Shown one piece after another: positions 48,580 through 53,879 of a DNA stretch of 53,879 nucleotides. The position numbers and the translations under genes are program-made. This DNA is from Fictibacillus terranigra (GTDB taxonomy: Bacteria > Bacillota > Bacilli > Bacillales > Fictibacillaceae). The notes beneath the pieces are model-generated. The model saw nothing but the letters and a program-made list of their open reading frames with translations. It ran no database searches and was not told where the DNA came from. The stretch lies in contig NZ_JAUHLN010000013.1 of assembly GCF_030412265.1 (NCBI RefSeq), positions 1 to 53,879 of the forward strand. Direction: 5' to 3'. Each line of letters opens with the position of its first letter. The first letter of the stretch is position 1.

Positions 48580-49425
48580 ATGGGACAGACAGCAACAGCC
48601 AAGAATCTTAATTTCATAACCTGTGGCCCATACACGCTGGATTTATCGAAGAAAACGTATGTTATGGGGATATTGAATGCCACTCCGGATTCCTTTTCTG
48701 ATGGAGGCAGGTACAACACGATCCAGCGCGCAGTTGACCATGCGAAGCAAATGGTGGAAGACGGTGCCGATATTATTGATATCGGAGGAGAGTCGACCCG
48801 TCCGGGCGGCGAAAAGGTAGGGGCAGAGGAAGAATTAAGGCGTGTGATCCCGGTCATCGAGGCCGTCTCCCGCGAAGTCAATGTTCCGATCTCCATCGAT
48901 ACGTACAAAGCAGAAGTCGCTGAAAAAGCCATTCTAGCCGGAGCTCATATCATTAATGATGTTTGGGGAGCAAAGGCGGATGAACGGATGGCCTCCACAG
49001 CGGCAAAGCTCAACGTGCCGATCATTCTCATGCATAACCGGACGGATCGTAATTATGGTGAATTGATGCCTGATATCATTGCGGATTTAAACAGGAGCAT
49101 CGCCATTGTATCGAAAGAAGGCGTGAGACCCGAAAACATCATATTAGATCCCGGAATCGGGTTTGCCAAAACCCAAGAGCAGAATCTCGAAACGATGAGA
49201 AACCTGGACCAGATTGTGGAGATGGGATATCCCGTTCTCTTGGGAACTTCCAGAAAATCCATGATCGGGCATGCCCTCGATCTTCCTGTGAATGAACGAA
49301 TGGAGGGTACGGGCGCCACCGTTTGCCTCGGCATTGAGCGGGGTTGTACAATTGTTCGCGTGCATGATGTTAAAGAAATGGGCCGCATGGCAAGAATGAT
49401 GGATGCCATGCTCGGAAAAGGATGA
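48580..49425 (+). CDS. folP: dihydropteroate synthase
   Basis: Joins p-aminobenzoate and dihydropterin pyrophosphate; the target of sulfonamides (sul in B. subtilis). The 281-residue TIM barrel has MGILNATPDSFSDGG, DIGGESTRPGG, and the C-terminal GTSRKSMIG and RVHDVKEM. A TTG at 48562 opens the frame, but GAAGGGA at 48566-48571 indicates ATG 48580. Confidence 0.96.
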   Translation: MGQTATAKNLNFITCGPYTLDLSKKTYVMGILNATPDSFSDGGRYNTIQRAVDHAKQMVEDGADIIDIGGESTRPGGEKVGAEEELRRVIPVIEAVSREVNVPISIDTYKAEVAEKAILAGAHIINDVWGAKADERMASTAAKLNVPIILMHNRTDRNYGELMPDIIADLNRSIAIVSKEGVRPENIILDPGIGFAKTQEQNLETMRNLDQIVEMGYPVLLGTSRKSMIGHALDLPVNERMEGTGATVCLGIERGCTIVRVHDVKEMGRMARMMDAMLGKG

Positions 49426-49431
49426 AAACGC

Positions 49432-49794
49432 ATGGATAAAATATATATGAACGGCCTTTCCTTTTATGGTTATCATGGTGTTTTCCCTGAAGAGAATAAA
49501 CTCGGCCAGCGGTTTTTTGTTGATCTAATCCTTGAAATGGATCTTCAGCCCGCGGGTACAACGGATGATCTTGAAAAAACAGCAAACTACGGTGACATCT
49601 ATGCCACCGTAAAAGAGATCGTTGAAGGTGAGCCGATAAAATTGGTCGAAACGGTAACGGAAAGCATCGCCTCGTCTCTTCTTTCCAGTTACCCGCTTAT
49701 TCAGAAATGCACGGTTAAAGTCATCAAGCCCGACCCGCCGATTCCCGGGCATTACGACTCTGTTGCCATAGAGATGACCCGGAGCCGAGCCTGA
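49432..49794 (+). CDS. folB: dihydroneopterin aldolase
   Basis: Splits 7,8-dihydroneopterin to 6-hydroxymethyl-dihydropterin. The 120-residue tunnel-fold enzyme has MNGLSFYGYHGVFPEENKLGQRF with the catalytic Glu, and the C-terminal KVIKPDPPIPGHYDSVAIE. Six nt after folP; the stop shares a base with the folK start. Confidence 0.95.
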   Translation: MDKIYMNGLSFYGYHGVFPEENKLGQRFFVDLILEMDLQPAGTTDDLEKTANYGDIYATVKEIVEGEPIKLVETVTESIASSLLSSYPLIQKCTVKVIKPDPPIPGHYDSVAIEMTRSRA

Positions 49795-50318
49795 TGAATA
49801 GTGTTTACCTTTCACTCGGTTCCAACCTGGGGAACCGGGAGGAATATATAAGGAAGGCCATCGAGGCATTAAGTGATCATCCCGCCATTGAAGTCGAAAG
49901 GATATCTTCGCTGTATGAAACAGAACCGGTCGGTTTTACTGATCAGCCCCCTTTTCTGAATTTGGCAGTAAAGGTGCAGACAAGCCTGTCTGCAGAAGCT
50001 TTGCTGAGCATAAACCAGGAAATTGAGAATCAGCTGGAAAGAATACGCAAAATCAGATGGGGCCCAAGGACAATCGACCTTGACATTTTGTTGTATAATA
50101 ATGAACGTATACAGTCAGAACAGCTGCACATTCCGCATCCGCGCATGCTGGAACGTGCTTTTGTGATGATTCCGTTGCTTGAGATTGCTCCAGATCTTAC
50201 ATTCCCAGATGCAGGCGTATCATTGAATGACGTCTTCAGGCAGCTGCAGAATAAAGAAGGTGTGCACATATGGAAGAGGAAAAGTGGGGCAGGAGAATAC
50301 GGGCCTTTCGAAAGCTGA
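49794..50318 (+). CDS. folK: 6-hydroxymethyl-7,8-dihydropterin pyrophosphokinase
   Basis: Transfers pyrophosphate from ATP onto the pterin, feeding FolP. A 174-residue HPPK: SLGSNLGNREEYI near the start, YETEPVG, and the diagnostic RWGPRTIDLDILLYNN with metal-binding aspartates (about 85-100), then HPRMLERAFV. The last 49 nt are shared with yazB in another frame. Confidence 0.95.
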   Translation: MNSVYLSLGSNLGNREEYIRKAIEALSDHPAIEVERISSLYETEPVGFTDQPPFLNLAVKVQTSLSAEALLSINQEIENQLERIRKIRWGPRTIDLDILLYNNERIQSEQLHIPHPRMLERAFVMIPLLEIAPDLTFPDAGVSLNDVFRQLQNKEGVHIWKRKSGAGEYGPFES

Positions 50319-50494
50319 AGGGCTATACACAAGAAGGACTTGCGAAGGACTTGGGGATCTCTGTTTCTATACTTGGAGAAGTAGAACGCGGCAACCGCAA
50401 ACCGAAGGACGAGCTCATGATTAAGATTGCAACGATCTTTCAGGTTTCTATAGATGAATTAACGCAAGACCATGTCAAAAATAAAGCGAGGTGA
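50270..50494 (+). CDS. yazB: XRE-family helix-turn-helix protein YazB
   Basis: A 74-residue Cro/CI-type DNA-binding protein. The HTH spans about residues 10-40 (GYTQEGLAKDLGISVSILGEVERGNRKP). It has no additional domain, so it may act as a small autoregulator or local repressor; targets are unknown. It starts within folK, as in B. subtilis, and lies 6 nt before dusB. Confidence 0.88.
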   Translation: MEEEKWGRRIRAFRKLKGYTQEGLAKDLGISVSILGEVERGNRKPKDELMIKIATIFQVSIDELTQDHVKNKAR

Positions 50495-50500
50495 AAAAGA

Positions 50501-51496
50501 ATGTTGAAAATCGGTGGTATTACGATGAAGAATCCTGTAGTTCTCGCACCTATGGCTGGTGTCTGCAACCCGGCATTCCGCCTGATCGCCAAGGATTTCG
50601 GAGCGGGGCTTGTTTGTGCCGAAATGGTAAGCGATAAAGGGATTCTTTACGAAAATGAAAAATCTTTAAGAATGCTTTACGTAGATGAGAGAGAAAAACC
50701 GCTTAGCCTGCAGATCTTTGGAGGGGAACGCGAATCTCTCGTTGCGGCAGCTAAGTATGTAGATAAGCATACAAATGCCGATATTATAGATATCAACATG
50801 GGTTGTCCGGTACCGAAGATCACAAAATGTGACGCAGGAGCGAGATGGCTTCTGGACCCAAATAAAATTTACGAGATGGTTGCTGCTACAGTAGATGCTG
50901 TTCAAAAGCCTGTGACGGTCAAAATGCGTGTCGGCTGGGATGAAGACCATATCTTCGCTGTACAAAACGCACAAGCAGTAGAACGGGCCGGCGGTGCTGC
51001 AGTAGCTGTCCACGGCCGGACGCGTGTGCAAATGTATGAAGGGAAAGCGAACTGGGATATCATCAAGCAAGTAAAAGAGAATGTTTCCATTCCGGTCATC
51101 GGAAACGGAGATATCTCTACTCCTCACGATGCCAAGCATGCGCTTGAGACTTACGGTGTGGATGGCGTTATGATCGGCCGCGCGGCGCTTGGGAACCCTT
51201 GGATGCTCTACCGGACCGTTCAGTTCCTTGAAACGGGAGAAACCCCTGCGGAACCGACACCAAGAGAAAAGATCGATATCTGCATGCTTCATATGGACCG
51301 TCTCATTGACCTTAAAGGGGAAGTGGTGGCCGTTCGTGAGATGCGCAAGCACGCTGCATGGTATTTAAAAGGCCTTCCTAAAACAGGTTCGGTCCGAAAC
51401 GAAGTAAATACAAAAACAACAAGGGATGAAATGAGCAAGCTCCTCTACGGGTATATTGAAGAAGTAGAAGCCATACAACAAGAAAAAGTGAGCTAA
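50501..51496 (+). CDS. dusB: tRNA-dihydrouridine synthase
   Basis: An FMN-dependent reductase of uridines in the tRNA D-loop, 331 residues. Visible are APMAGVCNPAFR, INMGCPVPKITKCDAGA with the catalytic Cys, VTVKMRVGWDE, VHGRTRVQMYEG, and GDISTPHDAK plus MIGRAALGNPW for the flavin phosphate. Called yacF/dus1 in B. subtilis. A GAGGTGAAAAAGA ribosome binding site precedes ATG 50501. Confidence 0.95.
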   Translation: MLKIGGITMKNPVVLAPMAGVCNPAFRLIAKDFGAGLVCAEMVSDKGILYENEKSLRMLYVDEREKPLSLQIFGGERESLVAAAKYVDKHTNADIIDINMGCPVPKITKCDAGARWLLDPNKIYEMVAATVDAVQKPVTVKMRVGWDEDHIFAVQNAQAVERAGGAAVAVHGRTRVQMYEGKANWDIIKQVKENVSIPVIGNGDISTPHDAKHALETYGVDGVMIGRAALGNPWMLYRTVQFLETGETPAEPTPREKIDICMLHMDRLIDLKGEVVAVREMRKHAAWYLKGLPKTGSVRNEVNTKTTRDEMSKLLYGYIEEVEAIQQEKVS

Positions 51497-51524
51497 GCCA
51501 ATCACCCTATTGATTTTAACCGAC

Positions 51525-51550
51525 AGCCAGAACCTATTTCTGGCTTTTGT
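51525..51550 (+). terminator. weak terminator after dusB
   Basis: AGCCAGAA (51525-51532) pairs with TTCTGGCT (51538-51545), followed by TTTGTTG. The T-run is interrupted. Confidence 0.55.
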
Positions 51551-51632
51551 TGCACTTATGTTTTCTTCATTATGACGCTTCCTGGTGTGTTCAAAAAGTA
51601 TTATTTTTAATAATGATATGGGGGTAAAGCAA

Positions 51633-53559
<1,927 letters not shown>

Positions 53560-53576
53560 TGGCGCTCAGGTTCAGA

Positions 53577-53608
53577 CCGTCTGCACAACGTTTGCAGACG
53601 GTTTTTTT
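53577..53608 (+). terminator. terminator of lysS
   Basis: CCGTCTGCA pairs with TGCAGACGG, followed by seven T. Confidence 0.92.
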
Positions 53609-53648
53609 ATGCTTTCAAAAGAAATCTCAACTTTTTTCTTAAATAGTG

Positions 53649-53677
53649 TTGCAAGACATTCGAAAAGGTGATATATT
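53649..53677 (+). promoter_or_regulatory. rRNA operon promoter P1
   Basis: TTGCAA (53649-53654), 17 bp, TATATT (53672-53677). Confidence 0.6.
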
Positions 53678-53741
53678 ATTACCTGTCGCTGCAAAGCATA
53701 TCTGCTCAACAAACTTTATAAAAACTTTTTAAAAAAGAATG

Positions 53742-53770
53742 TTGACAGCTTAAAGGCAGCGTGGTAAGAT
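53742..53770 (+). promoter_or_regulatory. rRNA operon promoter P2
   Basis: TTGACA (53742-53747), 17 bp, TAAGAT (53765-53770), in tandem with P1 as in Bacillus rrn operons. Confidence 0.75.
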
Positions 53771-53830
53771 AATAAAGTCGCCAATGAGCGACGGCAAACG
53801 ACAGCATAAACGGTGAAGTTTGACACAAAA

Positions 53831-53849
53831 TGTTCTTTGAAAACCAAAC
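53831..53849 (+). promoter_or_regulatory. boxA-like antitermination region of an rrn leader
   Basis: TGTTCTTTGAAAACCAAAC matches the conserved leader motif that precedes 16S rRNA in Bacillus rrn operons. The window ends before the 16S gene begins. In B. subtilis lysS is likewise followed by an rRNA operon. Confidence 0.75.
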
Positions 53850-53879
53850 AAAAGCCAGGTAAGTCAGGGATTTTACAAT

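Noticed and set aside
50270-50318. Frameshift in folK producing yazB
   Set aside because: The overlap occurs in B. subtilis too, and YazB is a complete small HTH protein.

Overview
The window is a 53.9 kb stretch of the origin-proximal chromosome of an endospore-forming Bacillaceae bacterium. The gene order follows the Bacillus subtilis csfB to lysS region almost gene for gene. Sporulation genes (gin, abrB, yabG, sspF, spoVG, fin, spoVT, yabP, yabQ, spoIIE) alternate with housekeeping genes. Spo0A boxes, forespore-type promoters and alpha/beta-type SASP sequences also fit a spore former. Protein lengths and small gene gains and losses show it is not B. subtilis itself. A Fictibacillus-like or related genus is possible, but the sequence alone does not settle the genus. 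I see no transposase, phage gene, plasmid gene, CRISPR array or defence system, so this is core chromosome. The non-standard features are small elements and one or two divergent paralogs, not a new multigene system.

Layout: 1-391 holds a 21-bp tandem repeat and a sigma-F-type promoter. 398-7524 (+) holds gin, a PLP decarboxylase, tmk, darA, yaaR, holB, ricT, yabA, a tRNA methyltransferase and rsmI, covering replication, signalling and RNA modification. abrB lies opposite at 7577-7861, in front of a 590-bp regulatory region with two Spo0A-type operators. 8454-16094 holds metS, tatD, yabE, rnmV, rsmA, yabG, veg and sspF. 16231-23297 holds ispE, purR, ridA, spoVG, glmU, prs, ctc, pth and fin. 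23476-33609 holds mfd, spoVT, a flippase, mazG, an HU protein, rqcP, yabP, yabQ, divIC and yabR. Two tRNA genes (Met, Glu) follow, then spoIIE, a VWA protein and a kinase (34313-38592).

The next block is tilS, hprT, ftsH, coaX, hslO and cysK. It is followed by a compact folate operon (pabB, pabA, pabC, folP, folB, folK) with yazB and dusB, then a GreA-like gene and lysS. The window ends in tandem promoters and the boxA-like leader of an rRNA operon.

Pathways represented: folate from chorismate and dihydropterin pyrophosphate (45659-50318); nucleotide and PRPP metabolism (tmk, prs, purR, hprT, mazG); tRNA and rRNA maturation (rsmI, rsmA, rnmV, tilS, dusB, TrmN6-like); wall precursor and isoprenoid supply (glmU, ispE); division and spore development.

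The observations most worth following are: two diverged copies of a roughly 100-120 bp palindromic intergenic element whose paired arms differ in a compensating way (27758-27858 and 33754-33874); a duplicated Spo0A operator between abrB and metS; a GreA-family protein lacking the acidic coiled-coil tip; an HU gene fused into the rqcP transcription unit; and a hairpin that buries the yabS ribosome binding site.
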